NCBI GenBank assembly: GCA_028292745.1
Contig: JAQGLT010000141.1
Location: 1-34,965 of the forward strand
Length of the DNA stretch: 34,965 nucleotides
Reading direction: 5' to 3'
Origin: Polaromonas sp.
GTDB taxonomy: Bacteria > Pseudomonadota > Gammaproteobacteria > Burkholderiales > Burkholderiaceae_C
Part shown: positions 1 through 9,656 of the stretch, piece by piece
How positions within the stretch are numbered: the stretch's first letter is position 1
Layout: the number at the start of each line of letters is the position of its first letter
Notes under the pieces: model-generated
What the model was told of the DNA's origin: nothing
Databases searched by the model: none
What the model saw: the letters and a program-made list of their open reading frames with translations, nothing else
Program-made: the position numbers and the translations under genes

Positions 1-2
1 GT

Positions 3-527
3 TTATTCCTCCAGCAGCGAGCGCAGCATCCAGGCGGTCTGCTCATGCACCGTCATGCGCTGGGTCAGCAGGTCGGCGGTTGGCTCGTCGCTGGCCTTGT
101 CGGCCACCGGGAACAGCTCGCGGGCGGTGCGGGCCACGGCTTCATGGCCCTGCACCAGGATGCGCACCATCTCCATCGCCTTGGGCGGCGTCGCCGGCGC
201 ATCGGGCACCGAGGCCAGCTGGCTGAACTGCGCATAGGAGCCCGGCGCCGGATGGCCCAGCGAGCGGATGCGCTCGGCCACCGGATCGACCGCGTTCCAC
301 AGCTCGGTGTACTGCGTCATGAACATGGTGTGCAGCGTGTTGAACATCGGCCCGGTCACGTTCCAGTGGAAGTTGTGCGTCGTCAGGTAGAGCGTGTAGG
401 TGTCGGCCAGCAGCCGGCTCAGGCCCTGGGCGATGGCGGCGCGGTCTTTCTCGCTGATGCCGATGTTGATGGCTGGGGCGCCCTGCGGGGCCGGCGGGAT
501 GATGGTCTGGACAGCGGATTTGGCCAT
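3..527 (-). CDS. dps: Dps-family ferritin-like DNA-protection protein
   Basis: Dps proteins form 12-subunit shells that oxidise and store iron using peroxide and often bind DNA, protecting the chromosome in stress. The 174-residue protein has the family length. The inter-subunit ferroxidase ligands are recognisable: His54 in NFHWNVTG, His66, and Asp81/Glu85 in [11 protein letters not shown], matching E. coli Dps His51, His63, Asp78 and Glu82; the position equivalent to E. coli Asp67 is Met70. The start at 527 was chosen over an upstream in-frame ATG because conserved sequence begins near MAKSAV and an AAAGG lies 8-10 nt before it. The gene follows oxyR on the same strand with a 130-nt gap that carries an OxyR-like operator, so induction by peroxide is likely. 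The N-terminal tail is not strongly basic, so DNA binding is uncertain. Confidence 0.95.
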   Translation of the reverse strand: MAKSAVQTIIPPAPQGAPAINIGISEKDRAAIAQGLSRLLADTYTLYLTTHNFHWNVTGPMFNTLHTMFMTQYTELWNAVDPVAERIRSLGHPAPGSYAQFSQLASVPDAPATPPKAMEMVRILVQGHEAVARTARELFPVADKASDEPTADLLTQRMTVHEQTAWMLRSLLEE

Positions 528-565
528 GGTGTTTACCTTTGAAATTGCTGGTTGAAAGCCTATGC

Positions 566-594
566 ACTTTACAAAACGACGGCGGGCCCGGCAA
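566..594 (-). promoter_or_regulatory. Candidate dps promoter
   Basis: On the minus strand TTGCCG (594-589) and TAAAGT (571-566) are separated by 17 nt. Each agrees with the sigma-70 consensus at 4 of 6 positions. The weak boxes next to the OxyR-like site fit an activator-dependent promoter. Confidence 0.4.
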
Positions 595-630
595 CAGGCA
601 ATGTCTATTTGCGCCATAGGCAGCAGCTGA
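594..630 (-). promoter_or_regulatory. Candidate OxyR-binding site upstream of dps
   Basis: Read on the minus strand, four tetranucleotides are spaced exactly 7 nt apart: TCAG-N7-CTAT-N7-ATAG-N7-CTGT. The E. coli OxyR site is ATAG-N7-CTAT-N7-ATAG-N7-CTAT, so 13 of 16 core bases agree and the inner pair is perfect. The 37-bp length equals that of a full tetrameric OxyR site. It abuts a candidate -35 for dps, as expected for an activator. The call is from sequence only. Confidence 0.55.
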
Positions 631-657
631 TGGCATGCGCCAGCAGCCGCCGCCGTG

Positions 658-1614
658 TCAGGACAGCCGCGTCACGCCCGGCAGCTCGCAGGCATAGACC
701 GCGTTGCGCAGCGCGGCAATCGCCTCATAGCGGGTAAAGCTGCGGCGCCAGGCCAGCACCACGCGCCGCGTCGGCACATGGCCCTCGAACGGCAGGTAGC
801 GGATGTAGGTTGGTTCGCCGGCCGGCGTGCTGCTTCCATTGGCCGCCAGCGCGTCCTTCGGCACGCCCAGCCGCGGCACCAGCGTGATGCCCATGCCGGC
901 GGCCACCATGTGCTTGATGGTCTCCAGCGACGAGCCTTCGAAGCTCTTGCTGATGCCCTCGGCGCTGCTGGAAAAGCGGGCGAACTCGGGGCAGACCTCC
1001 AGCACATGGTCGCGAAAGCAGTGGCCGGTGCCCAGCAGCAGCAGGGTTTCCTTCTTCAGTTCCTCGGCGGTCACGCGGGTGCGGCTGGCCAGCGCGTGGC
1101 TGCTCGGCACCGCCGCCATGAACGGCTCGTCGTAGAGCGGCGCAATCGCCAGGTTGGTGTCCGGGAAGGGCTCGGCCAGGATGGCGCAGTCGATCTCGCC
1201 GGTGCGCAACTCCTCCAGCAGCTTGACGGTGAAGTTCTCCTGCAGCATCAGCGGCATCTGCGGCGTTTTTTCGATGATCTGGCGCACCAGGTCGGGCAGC
1301 AGGTAGGGCCCGATGGTGTAGATCACGCCCAGGCGCAGGCTGCCGGCCAGCGGGTCCTTGCCGCGCCGGGCGATCTCGCGGATGCTGTCGGCCTGCTCCA
1401 GCACGCTTTGCGCCTGGCGCACGATTTCCTCGCCCAATGGCGTCACGGTGATCTCGTTGGCATTGCGCTCGAACAGCTTGACCTGTAGCTCCTCTTCGAG
1501 CTTCTTGATCGCCACGCTGAGCGTGGGCTGCGAGACATGGCAGGCCTCGGCGCCCCGGCCGAAATGCTTTTCGCGGGCCACGGCGACGATGTATTTGAGT
1601 TCGGTCAGCGTCAT
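658..1614 (-). CDS. oxyR: OxyR, LysR-type peroxide-sensing transcriptional regulator
   Basis: OxyR senses hydrogen peroxide by forming a disulfide and then activates antioxidant genes. The 318-residue protein has an N-terminal winged helix-turn-helix (about 1-60; [19 protein letters not shown]) and a LysR substrate-binding fold (about 90-300). The redox pair is visible at Cys199 (GTGHCF) and Cys208 (EVCPEF), the same numbers as in E. coli OxyR, which separates it from ordinary LysR proteins. It lies upstream of dps on the same strand, and dps carries an OxyR-like site. The ATG at 1614 has no clear Shine-Dalgarno sequence, but CACAAT lies 6 nt upstream, so a very short leader is possible. recG lies nearby but three genes intervene. 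Confidence 0.95.
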   Translation of the reverse strand: MTLTELKYIVAVAREKHFGRGAEACHVSQPTLSVAIKKLEEELQVKLFERNANEITVTPLGEEIVRQAQSVLEQADSIREIARRGKDPLAGSLRLGVIYTIGPYLLPDLVRQIIEKTPQMPLMLQENFTVKLLEELRTGEIDCAILAEPFPDTNLAIAPLYDEPFMAAVPSSHALASRTRVTAEELKKETLLLLGTGHCFRDHVLEVCPEFARFSSSAEGISKSFEGSSLETIKHMVAAGMGITLVPRLGVPKDALAANGSSTPAGEPTYIRYLPFEGHVPTRRVVLAWRRSFTRYEAIAALRNAVYACELPGVTRLS

Positions 1615-1730
1615 GGGGCTATTGTGCGGCTATCGCCAGGGCGCATGGGCACGAAAAAGGCGCCGGGTGCAGCCAATCCACAGCGAAAAATGCGTTGAAT
1701 GCCCATTTTTACAAGCCAAATCATGCCCAA

Positions 1731-1773
1731 GCGCAGGCGGGGTATACGCAAACAGCTATCATAAATATAGCAA
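1731..1773 (+). repeat. Short dispersed repeat, GCGCA...CAGCTAT...TAGCA family
   Basis: GCGCA, then TACGCAAACAGCTAT, then TATAGCAA, in the same order and near-equal spacing as copies near 14.3, 17.2, 22.2, 25.8 and 29.5 kb. It lies in the 234-nt gap upstream of oxyR, in which I see no gene. Confidence 0.5.
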
Positions 1774-1848
1774 CTTCGATGCATGGAGGCGCGGGTGGCA
1801 GGCCGCGCCAGCACCAGGGCGCGTCGATCCGCACCCTTCCGGCAACGG

Positions 1849-2352
1849 CTATTCGAGCTTTTTATCCTCGCGCTTGGCTTCCTTCATGGCCTCCGGCTCC
1901 AGTTCCTCGGCCGCGCGGTTGAGCCAGATGAAGGCGCCCCAGCCGGCCAGCAGCACCGCCACCGACACCAGGATGCTCGCCGCGTAAGGCAGCTGCGACA
2001 AATCATCGTGCAAGGCCTTGAAGGTCGCGACCAGGCCTTCGACCGCCAGCGCAATCACGATGACCACCAGAAACCGCGACAGGTAGCGGCGCACCCGCGT
2101 CGGCGCGCTGACCTGCGCCTCGCGAATCACCTCTTCCTCGACAATGGTCTGGGCGATCTGCAGCGCCACCACCGCCACGGCGATCAGGCCGATGGCCTCG
2201 ATGATGCCCTGCGCCGCGCCCACCTCCAGGCCGCCGGCCAGCGCCTGCCAACCGGAATTCGCCGCGATGGCGATCAGGACCAGCGAGGCGCAGACGAACA
2301 GCACGGCGATCAGCGCATGGAGCGAGGCGAACAGGCGGATGAGGATTTTCAT
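1849..2352 (-). CDS. Small integral membrane protein of unknown function
   Basis: I do not recognise the family with confidence. From the ATG at 2352 the protein has 167 residues and about four hydrophobic segments: near residues 4-28, 45-68, 90-112 and 120-140. A charged C-terminal tail (EEL, EAMKEAKREDKK) is probably cytoplasmic. The start at 2352 puts the first hydrophobic segment right at the N-terminus (MKILIRLFASLHALIAVLF); upstream in-frame ATGs at 2439 and 2433 would add a Cys-rich stretch of low plausibility. No clear Shine-Dalgarno precedes any candidate. The gene is divergent from the TumE-like gene. It could be a YqhA/UPF0114-like protein, but that is a guess. Confidence 0.7.
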   Translation of the reverse strand: MKILIRLFASLHALIAVLFVCASLVLIAIAANSGWQALAGGLEVGAAQGIIEAIGLIAVAVVALQIAQTIVEEEVIREAQVSAPTRVRRYLSRFLVVIVIALAVEGLVATFKALHDDLSQLPYAASILVSVAVLLAGWGAFIWLNRAAEELEPEAMKEAKREDKKLE

Positions 2353-2490
2353 GGAGGAATGGTAGCGGTGGACAGGCAATGACTGGCACCTGCTTTGAGC
2401 CAAACAGGACACGAATCCTTTTTCTAGAGCCATTTCCATAGGGAAATTCGAGTTCGGTCGCGTCTTTGGGTAATTGCCGGCGTTTCGGAA

Positions 2491-2518
2491 TCAACAAAGC
2501 ATATCGATTCATGATAAT
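2491..2518 (+). promoter_or_regulatory. Candidate promoter of the TumE/TumA-like module
   Basis: TCAACA (2491-2496, 4/6) and GATAAT (2513-2518, 5/6) are separated by 16 nt. Transcription would begin around 2525, at or next to the ATG at 2526, which has no Shine-Dalgarno sequence. This would give a leaderless message. Confidence 0.4.
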
Positions 2519-2525
2519 CTTTGCC

Positions 2526-2909
2526 ATGAGTTCAAAAGATTCGAATGAGGCAGGTCTAGACTATTTGCTGGGACTGGATGGCAACATTGAATTTCAAAAC
2601 GACGAGGGTTATTGGGTCAAGATGGACGTCTCCCGTGTCGCCGTAACGGCCGAAAGACCGCATGGCATCAAGTACAGCCTGACCTTGCATGCGCCGGGCG
2701 GCGAACGCCTGATGGGATTTGACAACGCCCATGGCGGAATCAAGCCTGCCGGGTCACGCTTTTTGCATGTCGGCAAGCAGCATCCCTACGATCACCGGCA
2801 CCGCAACGCCGCAGACAGCGGAGTCGCTTACGAATTCAACACGGCCTACCAGTTGGTCAGTGATTTTTATGCCGAGGTTGACCGGGTTTTGAAAGAGGTA
2901 TCACCATGA
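2526..2909 (+). CDS. TumE-like (DUF6516) putative toxin of a toxin-antitoxin module
   Basis: The 127-residue protein resembles the DUF6516/TumE family, small proteins paired with an HTH antitoxin. Visible family-like features are GFDNAHGG (about 64-71), the histidine-rich HPYDHRHR (86-93) and the C-terminal AYEFNTAYQLVSDFYAEVDR. The molecular target is not known to me. I chose Met at 2526, because the first acidic helix (LDYLLGLDGN) follows closely and a GATAAT lies 7 nt upstream; ATGs at 2511 and 2466 are alternatives. It overlaps the next gene by 4 nt (ATGA), a sign of translational coupling. Here the putative toxin gene precedes the antitoxin gene. The assignment comes from motif memory and gene order. 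Confidence 0.65.
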   Translation: MSSKDSNEAGLDYLLGLDGNIEFQNDEGYWVKMDVSRVAVTAERPHGIKYSLTLHAPGGERLMGFDNAHGGIKPAGSRFLHVGKQHPYDHRHRNAADSGVAYEFNTAYQLVSDFYAEVDRVLKEVSP

Positions 2910-3259
2910 ACAAAGTATTGAAAGTGGGAATCGCCACCGTGCAGGAGCAGCGGGCGCGGTCCTTGGCGATCGCCGCCGGGACGCGCCAGCGCGGCGATGA
3001 TGAACCGCACGTCTGGTTCCCTTCGGTGGCCGCCATGGCCCGTGTTTTGTCGGATGAAAACATGGCCTTGCTGAAAGCCGTTCGCGAACAGCGGCCGGAC
3101 TCCATGGATACCCTGGCCAAGGTGGTTGGCAAGCACGCCCCCAATGTGTCGCGTTCGCTGCACACGATGGCGGCATACGGTCTGGTTGAATTCGTCAAGA
3201 ATGGCCGGACCGTTATTCCCCAAACAACATTCGAGCATTTGTCGGTGGAGTTTTGCTGA
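2906..3259 (+). CDS. HVO_A0114-like winged-HTH protein, putative TumA-type antitoxin
   Basis: The 117-residue protein has an N-terminal extension and a MarR/ArsR-like winged helix-turn-helix over about residues 47-112: LSDENMALLKAVREQRPDSM, then LAKVVGKHAPNVSRSLHTM as the recognition region, and a wing ending at GRTVIPQTT. Proteins of this type are usually paired with TumE-like toxins and are expected to neutralise them and to repress their shared promoter. The ATG overlaps the stop of the upstream gene by 4 nt. The module is flanked by recG, which converges on it, and by a divergent membrane gene. Confidence 0.7.
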   Translation: MNKVLKVGIATVQEQRARSLAIAAGTRQRGDDEPHVWFPSVAAMARVLSDENMALLKAVREQRPDSMDTLAKVVGKHAPNVSRSLHTMAAYGLVEFVKNGRTVIPQTTFEHLSVEFC

Positions 3260-3321
3260 ATACAAAAAACCGGAAACCCCGCCTTTTATCGCCCTACGCG
3301 AAATTGAATACGAAATAATAT

Positions 3322-5457
3322 TCAAGCCTTCAAAAACTCCGCCTTGCCCCCCAGCCAGCGCAGCACATGCCGCTCGGCCAGCTCCGCATGCTGGTCGAGC
3401 ATCACCGGCGCCACCTCCCGCGCCCAGGCCAGCAGGGCCGCATCGGTTTGCAGATCGGCAAAGCGCAGCAGCGGCGCGCCCGACTGCCGCGCGCCCAGAA
3501 ACTCGCCCGGCCCGCGAATCTCCAAATCGCGCCGGGCAATCTCGAAGCCGTCGTTGGTCTCGACCATTGCCTTGAGCCGCGCCCGCGCCACCTCGCCCAG
3601 CCGGGGCGCGTCGCCGGTCGAGTACAGCAGCACGCAGGCCGACGCCGCCGCGCCGCGCCCGACGCGCCCGCGCAGCTGGTGCAGCTGCGACAGGCCGAAG
3701 CGCTCGGCATGCTCGATCACCATCAGCGAGGCATTGGGCACATCGACGCCGACCTCGATCACGGTGGTGCTGACCAGCACCGCCATCACGCCGTCGACAA
3801 ACAGGCTCATCACGGCTTTTTTCTCGGCCGGCGGCATGCGCGAGTGCAGCAGGCCGACCAGCACGTCGGGCAGGGCTTCGCTCAGCGCCTGGTGGGTCTG
3901 GGTGGCGTTGACCAGGTCGATGGACTCGCTCTCCTCGATCAGCGGGCAGACCCAGTAGATCTGCCGGCCTTCGGCGATCTGCGCCTGGATGCGGGCGATG
4001 ACCTCGTCGCGCCGGGCGTCGCTCACCACCTTCGTCACGATGGCGGTGCGTCCGGGCGGCAGCTCGTCGAGCGTCGAGACATCCAGGTCGGCGTAGTAGC
4101 TCATCGCCAGGGTGCGCGGGATCGGCGTGGCGGTCATCATCAGGAGGTGCGGCTCCTCGCCGCCGTCGGTCATCTTGCTGCGCAGGGCCAGGCGCTGGGC
4201 GACGCCGAAGCGGTGCTGCTCGTCGATGATGGCCAGCGCCAGGTTCTTGAACACCACCTTGTCCTGGATCACCGCATGGGTGCCGATGACCAGGCCGGCC
4301 TCGCCGCTTTCGATCAGCGCCAGCATCTCGCGCCGCTCTTTTGTCTTCTGGCTGCCGGTGAGCCAGGCGGTCTTGATGCCCAGCGGCTCCAGCCAGCTCA
4401 GGAGCTTGCGGAAATGCTGCTCGGCCAGGATCTCGGTCGGCGCCATCAGCGCGCACTGCCAGCCGGCGTCGATGCAGCGGGCGGCGGCCAGCGCCGCCAC
4501 CACGGTTTTCCCGGAGCCGACATCGCCCTGCAGCAGCCGGTGCATGGGGATGTCTTTTTGCAGGTCGGCCTTGATTTCGGCGCCCACCCGCAGCTGCGCG
4601 GCGGTCAGCTGGAAAGGCAGGCGTTCGAGCAGCTTCATTTGCAGGCTGCCCTGGCTGCCGCGCACGGCCGAGCCTCTCAGGGCCGGCGCCCGCATGGCGG
4701 CCCGCACGCGCCGGGCCTGCAGTTGCGACAGCTGCTGGGCCAGCAGCTCCTCGACCTTGAGCCGCTGCCAGGCGGGATGGCTGCGGTCTTCGAGCGTCTG
4801 CAGCGCCGCGTCGGGCGTCGGGTGGTGCAAAAACTGTAGCGCCTCACGCAAGGTGGACAAGCGCTGCGGCATGTTTTTGCTTAAAAGAGGCGCTGGAATG
4901 GTCTCGCTGAGGTCGGCCCGCGCCAGGCCGCTCAGCACCGCCTTGCGCAGGTAGACCTGCGGCAGGCCGGCCGAGGTGGGGTACACCGGCGTCAGCGCGC
5001 CCGGCAGTTCGCCGCCGGCCAGCTTGAAGTGCGGATGCATCATCTCGCGGCCCAGAAAGCCGCCCCGGAGTTCGCCGCGCACCCGCACCCGGGCGCCGAC
5101 GCTCAGGGTTTTCTGGTGCGACGGGTAGAAGTTGAGGAAGCGCAGCAGGCAGGTGTCGCTGCCGTCATCGACCGTGACCAGCAGCTGGCGCCGCGAGCGG
5201 ATCAGGATTTCGCTGTGCGTGACCTCGCCCTCGATCTGCACCACCTCGCCGTCGCGCGCATCGATGAGGCGCACGATGCGGGTTTCGTCCTCGTAGCGCA
5301 GCGGCAGGTGCAGCGCCAGGTCGATGTCGCGGCGCAGCCCGAGCTTGTCCAGCGCCTTTTGCGCCGGGGATTTTGCCGGCGCCTTGCCTGCAGGCCTGCC
5401 CGCCGGCGGGGCGGTTTTCGGCGCCGTTTGAGGGGCGGGAGCAGCCGGAAGCATCAT
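3322..5457 (-). CDS. recG: ATP-dependent DNA helicase RecG
   Basis: RecG remodels stalled replication forks and branch-migrates Holliday junctions. The 711-residue protein has an N-terminal wedge/OB-fold region (about 55-160, with [10 protein letters not shown]), a Walker A motif GDVGSGKT at 311-318, [12 protein letters not shown] near 338, the RecG-type Walker B DEQHRFGV at 412, and C-terminal helicase motifs including QLRGRVGRG. The first 35 residues are a low-complexity Ala/Pro/Lys tail, common in betaproteobacterial RecG. Two adjacent Met codons (5457 and 5454) are the only plausible starts. No Shine-Dalgarno is visible; CACAAT lies 6 nt upstream. Only 17 nt separate this start from the divergent queA start. 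Confidence 0.96.
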   Translation of the reverse strand: MMLPAAPAPQTAPKTAPPAGRPAGKAPAKSPAQKALDKLGLRRDIDLALHLPLRYEDETRIVRLIDARDGEVVQIEGEVTHSEILIRSRRQLLVTVDDGSDTCLLRFLNFYPSHQKTLSVGARVRVRGELRGGFLGREMMHPHFKLAGGELPGALTPVYPTSAGLPQVYLRKAVLSGLARADLSETIPAPLLSKNMPQRLSTLREALQFLHHPTPDAALQTLEDRSHPAWQRLKVEELLAQQLSQLQARRVRAAMRAPALRGSAVRGSQGSLQMKLLERLPFQLTAAQLRVGAEIKADLQKDIPMHRLLQGDVGSGKTVVAALAAARCIDAGWQCALMAPTEILAEQHFRKLLSWLEPLGIKTAWLTGSQKTKERREMLALIESGEAGLVIGTHAVIQDKVVFKNLALAIIDEQHRFGVAQRLALRSKMTDGGEEPHLLMMTATPIPRTLAMSYYADLDVSTLDELPPGRTAIVTKVVSDARRDEVIARIQAQIAEGRQIYWVCPLIEESESIDLVNATQTHQALSEALPDVLVGLLHSRMPPAEKKAVMSLFVDGVMAVLVSTTVIEVGVDVPNASLMVIEHAERFGLSQLHQLRGRVGRGAAASACVLLYSTGDAPRLGEVARARLKAMVETNDGFEIARRDLEIRGPGEFLGARQSGAPLLRFADLQTDAALLAWAREVAPVMLDQHAELAERHVLRWLGGKAEFLKA

Positions 5458-5459
5458 GG

Positions 5460-5469
5460 GACAATTGTG
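5460..5469. promoter_or_regulatory. Palindromic ACAATTGT between recG and queA, possible shared -10 elements
   Basis: The 17 nt between the divergent start codons contain the perfect palindrome ACAATTGT (5461-5468). On the plus strand it gives GACAAT 9 nt before the queA ATG; on the minus strand it gives CACAAT 6 nt before the recG ATG. Both match TATAAT at 4 of 6 positions. I see no good -35 for either, so this is tentative. Confidence 0.3.
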
Positions 5470-5474
5470 CCTTC

Positions 5475-6539
5475 ATGAAGACGAATTTCAGCCTCAGTGA
5501 CTTTGATTTCACACTCCCTGACGAATTAATTGCTCAGCATCCGGCCGCCGAGCGCAGCGGGTCGCGGCTGCTCGACGGCCGGGGCGGCAGCATCGCCGAC
5601 CGCCGCTTCGCCGACCTGCCCGAGCTGCTCCAGCCCGGCGACCTGCTGGTGTTCAACGACACGAAAGTCGTCAAGGCCCGGCTGTTCGGCCAGAAGGCCA
5701 GCGGCGGGCGGCTCGAACTGCTGATTGAGCGGGTGCTGTCGCCCGATGCCGAGGCCGGCCATGAGGTCGCCGCGCACATGAAGGTCAGCAAGAAGCCCTT
5801 GCCCGGCGCGGTGCTGCAGATGGACGGCGGCTTCAGCGCCACGCTGCTGGGCCGCTGGCCGGATGGCAACGGGCCGCTGTACCGCTTCAGGCTCAGCAGC
5901 GACCCGTATGCGCTGATGGCCCGGTTCGGCCATGTGCCGCTGCCGCCCTACATCAGCCACACCGATTCGGCCGACGACGAGCGGCGCTACCAGACCGTGT
6001 TCGCCAAAAACCCCGGCGCCGTGGCCGCGCCGACCGCCGCGCTGCATTTCGACGAGGCCATGCTGGCGCGGCTGGCGGCACGCGGCGTTGCCCGCGCCAG
6101 CGTGACGCTGCATGTGGGCGCGGGCACCTTCCAGCCGGTCAAGACCGAAAACATTGCCGACCACGCCATGCACTTTGAGCGCTTCGAGGTGCCCGCCGCC
6201 ACGCACGAAGCCATTGCCGCCTGCAAGGCGCGCGGCGGGCGCGTGGTGGCGGTGGGCACGACGACGGTGCGGGCGCTGGAGTCGGCAGCGAAATTCGGCC
6301 CCGGCTGCGACGACACCAACATCTTCATCACGCCGGGCTTTGCGTTCCAGGTGGTGGACATGCTGCTGACCAACTTTCACCTCCCCAAGAGCACGCTGAT
6401 GATGCTGGTGAGCGCCTTCTCGGGCTACGCGCACATCATGGGGCTGTACCGGCATGCGATCGAGGCGCGCTACCGTTTTTTCAGCTATGGCGACGCCATG
6501 CTGCTTGATCGATACACACCAAGTAAAGCGCTAAAATGA
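5475..6539 (+). CDS. queA: S-adenosylmethionine:tRNA ribosyltransferase-isomerase QueA
   Basis: QueA moves the ribosyl part of SAM onto preQ1 at wobble position 34 of tRNAs with GUN anticodons, making epoxyqueuosine. The 354-residue protein is collinear with the family: [15 protein letters not shown] at the start, [16 protein letters not shown], the central [39 protein letters not shown], and near the end [20 protein letters not shown]. The ATG at 5475 fits the family N-terminus ([12 protein letters not shown]); a longer in-frame extension lies antisense to recG and looks unreal. The stop overlaps the vapB-like start by 4 nt (ATGA). In most proteobacteria tgt follows directly; here two toxin-antitoxin genes lie between. 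Confidence 0.96.
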   Translation: MKTNFSLSDFDFTLPDELIAQHPAAERSGSRLLDGRGGSIADRRFADLPELLQPGDLLVFNDTKVVKARLFGQKASGGRLELLIERVLSPDAEAGHEVAAHMKVSKKPLPGAVLQMDGGFSATLLGRWPDGNGPLYRFRLSSDPYALMARFGHVPLPPYISHTDSADDERRYQTVFAKNPGAVAAPTAALHFDEAMLARLAARGVARASVTLHVGAGTFQPVKTENIADHAMHFERFEVPAATHEAIAACKARGGRVVAVGTTTVRALESAAKFGPGCDDTNIFITPGFAFQVVDMLLTNFHLPKSTLMMLVSAFSGYAHIMGLYRHAIEARYRFFSYGDAMLLDRYTPSKALK

Positions 6540-6765
6540 TCGACATGAAACCCGCAAGCAACATCGTAACGCTGTCCAGCAAATACCAAGTGGTCATTCC
6601 CAGCGCGATACGCGAACGCCTGGAACTCAAGCCCGGTGCGCAGCTGACCTGGATCGAATTCGACGGTGCGGCGCACCTGGTGCCGCTCAAACCCGTCAGC
6701 ACCTACCGGGGCATGGCGCGCGCCTTGAAAGACAGCGACATTCCCAGCGAGCCTGACCGCCTCTG

Positions 6766-6766
<1 letters not shown>
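6536..6766 (+). CDS. VapB/AbrB-type antitoxin
   Basis: The 76-residue protein has an N-terminal SpoVT-AbrB swapped-hairpin DNA-binding domain: [20 protein letters not shown] then LKPGAQL (11-37). The C-terminal part, with [19 protein letters not shown], is the usual toxin-binding tail. Such antitoxins block a partner PIN nuclease and repress their operon. The ATG at 6536 overlaps the queA stop by 4 nt; a second Met at 6545 is possible. Its stop shares one base with the start of the vapC-like gene (TGATG). I see no promoter of its own, so expression probably depends on the queA transcript, unusual for a self-regulated module. Confidence 0.85.
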
Positions 6767-8288
<1,522 letters not shown>

Positions 8289-8291
8289 GCC

Positions 8292-9644
8292 ATGAACATT
8301 GACCTGCAGCGCTTCGTCGACCGCTGGGCCGGTATTCCGCTGTGCGCGGCGGTGTCGGGTTTTGAAGCGCTCAGGCGCCGCTTCAGGCCCGCGCCGGCCA
8401 CCCAACAGGCGCCACGCGCCATCGTGGTGATTTTGCTGTCCGAAATGGGCAGCCTGGTGCTGGCCAACGACATGTTCGCCCGGCTCAAGGCGCGCTACCC
8501 GGACGCGCCGCTGCATGCGCTGCTGTTCCGCAAGAACCGTGAAATCCTCGATTTGATGCGGCTGATGGACCCGGCGAACGTGCACACGGTCGATGACCGC
8601 TCGCTGGCCTCGCTGCTGTCCAGCCTGTGGCAGGCCATCCGGGCGCTGCGCCGGGCGAATGTCGACGTGGCGATTGACTGCGAGCTGTTCTCGCGCATCA
8701 GCAGCCTGCTGTCGTATGCCAGCGGCGCGAAGGTGCGGGTCGGCTTTCACCGCCACACGCAAGAAGGCCTGTACCGGGGTTCGCACATCAACCGGCCGGT
8801 GCCCTACAACCCCTACCAGCACATCAGCGCCCAGTTCCTGACGCTGGCGCGGGCCATCGACTCGACCGCCGTTCCGAAGTCCAAGCTGGCCGTGGTGGCC
8901 AGCCCCCGACCGCCGCCGCATGTGCAGCTGGATGCCGGGCTGGTCCAAGGTATTCGGCAGCGGCTGGCGCAGGACTTCCCCGCCATCGCCGGCAAGCCGC
9001 TGGTGCTGGTCTATCCGGGCGGCGGCATCCTGCCGATTCGCGCCTGGCCGCTGGCGGCCTACACCGCGCTGTGCAAGGGCCTGGTGGCCGACGGCTGCGC
9101 CGTGGCCGTCATCGGCCTGAAGGACGACCAGGCGCTGGCCCGGCAGCTGGTGGCACAAGTTCAAGCGAGCGTCAACATCGGTGGCGAGGGGGGTGATCAA
9201 GCGGACTCCCCATTCCAGCAAGGGCCGCGGGACTGGCTTCGCCAGACCGCAGGTGCAGCGGCCCCCTCGGGGGGCAGAGAGTTACACGAAGTGAACGAAC
9301 GTGGGGGCCATATCATCGACCTGACCGGCTACACCCGCTCGATTTCGGAGCTGCTGGCGCTGTTCCATGTGGCGCGGCTGCTGGTCACCAACGACGGCGG
9401 CCCCGGCCAGTTCGCGGCGCTCACGCCGATCTGGACGCTGATGCTTTTCGGCCCGGAAACGCCCGCCCTGTATGCGCCGTTGACGCCCAAATGCCATTCG
9501 TTCTACAGCCAGTGGCCATGCTCGCCCTGCCTGACGGCCTACAACCACCGCACCTCCTACTGCGACGGCGACAACCAGTGCCTGAAGGTGATAGCGCCCG
9601 CCGCCGTGCTGGCCAAGGCGCGTGAATGCCTGGCGGCGGCCTGA
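8292..9644 (+). CDS. GT9-family (heptosyltransferase-like) glycosyltransferase with repeat-derived insertion
   Basis: This 450-residue protein resembles GT9 glycosyltransferases, which move ADP-heptose or related sugars in LPS or surface polysaccharide synthesis. Features: IVVILLSEMGSLVLANDMF near residue 44, YPGGGILPIRAWP near 241, the signature LLVTNDGGPGQFAALTPIWT, then LFGPETPALYAPL, and a Cys-rich tail (CSPC, then CDGDNQC). Residues about 292-339 do not look like the family and coincide with a palindromic repeat (9218-9307) that occurs twice in tandem near 28.3 kb. The 90-nt repeat keeps the frame. It sits in the loop between GLKDDQALARQLV and the C-terminal Rossmann strand HIIDLTGYTRS. 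The start is 3 nt after tgt. Acceptor and donor cannot be told. Confidence 0.85.
   Translation: MNIDLQRFVDRWAGIPLCAAVSGFEALRRRFRPAPATQQAPRAIVVILLSEMGSLVLANDMFARLKARYPDAPLHALLFRKNREILDLMRLMDPANVHTVDDRSLASLLSSLWQAIRALRRANVDVAIDCELFSRISSLLSYASGAKVRVGFHRHTQEGLYRGSHINRPVPYNPYQHISAQFLTLARAIDSTAVPKSKLAVVASPRPPPHVQLDAGLVQGIRQRLAQDFPAIAGKPLVLVYPGGGILPIRAWPLAAYTALCKGLVADGCAVAVIGLKDDQALARQLVAQVQASVNIGGEGGDQADSPFQQGPRDWLRQTAGAAAPSGGRELHEVNERGGHIIDLTGYTRSISELLALFHVARLLVTNDGGPGQFAALTPIWTLMLFGPETPALYAPLTPKCHSFYSQWPCSPCLTAYNHRTSYCDGDNQCLKVIAPAAVLAKARECLAAA
9218..9307 (-). repeat. Intragenic copy of the GC-rich ~96-bp repeat, in frame in the GT9 gene
   Basis: Compared with the reverse complement of the tandem copies at 28266-28466, this stretch shares GGCCGCGGGAC, CAGACCGCAGG, GCAGCGGCCCCCT and a GTGGGGG end in the same order. 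The sense copies read CGGTC, CCCCCC and GGGGGCCGCTGCGCCTGCGGTC in mirror order. It is about 90 nt (30 codons), contains no stop in the frame of the host gene, and encodes part of a hydrophilic loop. The insertion may extend 5' to about 9165. Confidence 0.75.
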
Positions 9645-9656
9645 AGACCCGAGCCG

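Noticed and set aside
9218..9307. Disruption of the GT9 gene by the repeat
   Set aside because: The frame is intact and conserved motifs continue on both sides, so the gene is not called a pseudogene.
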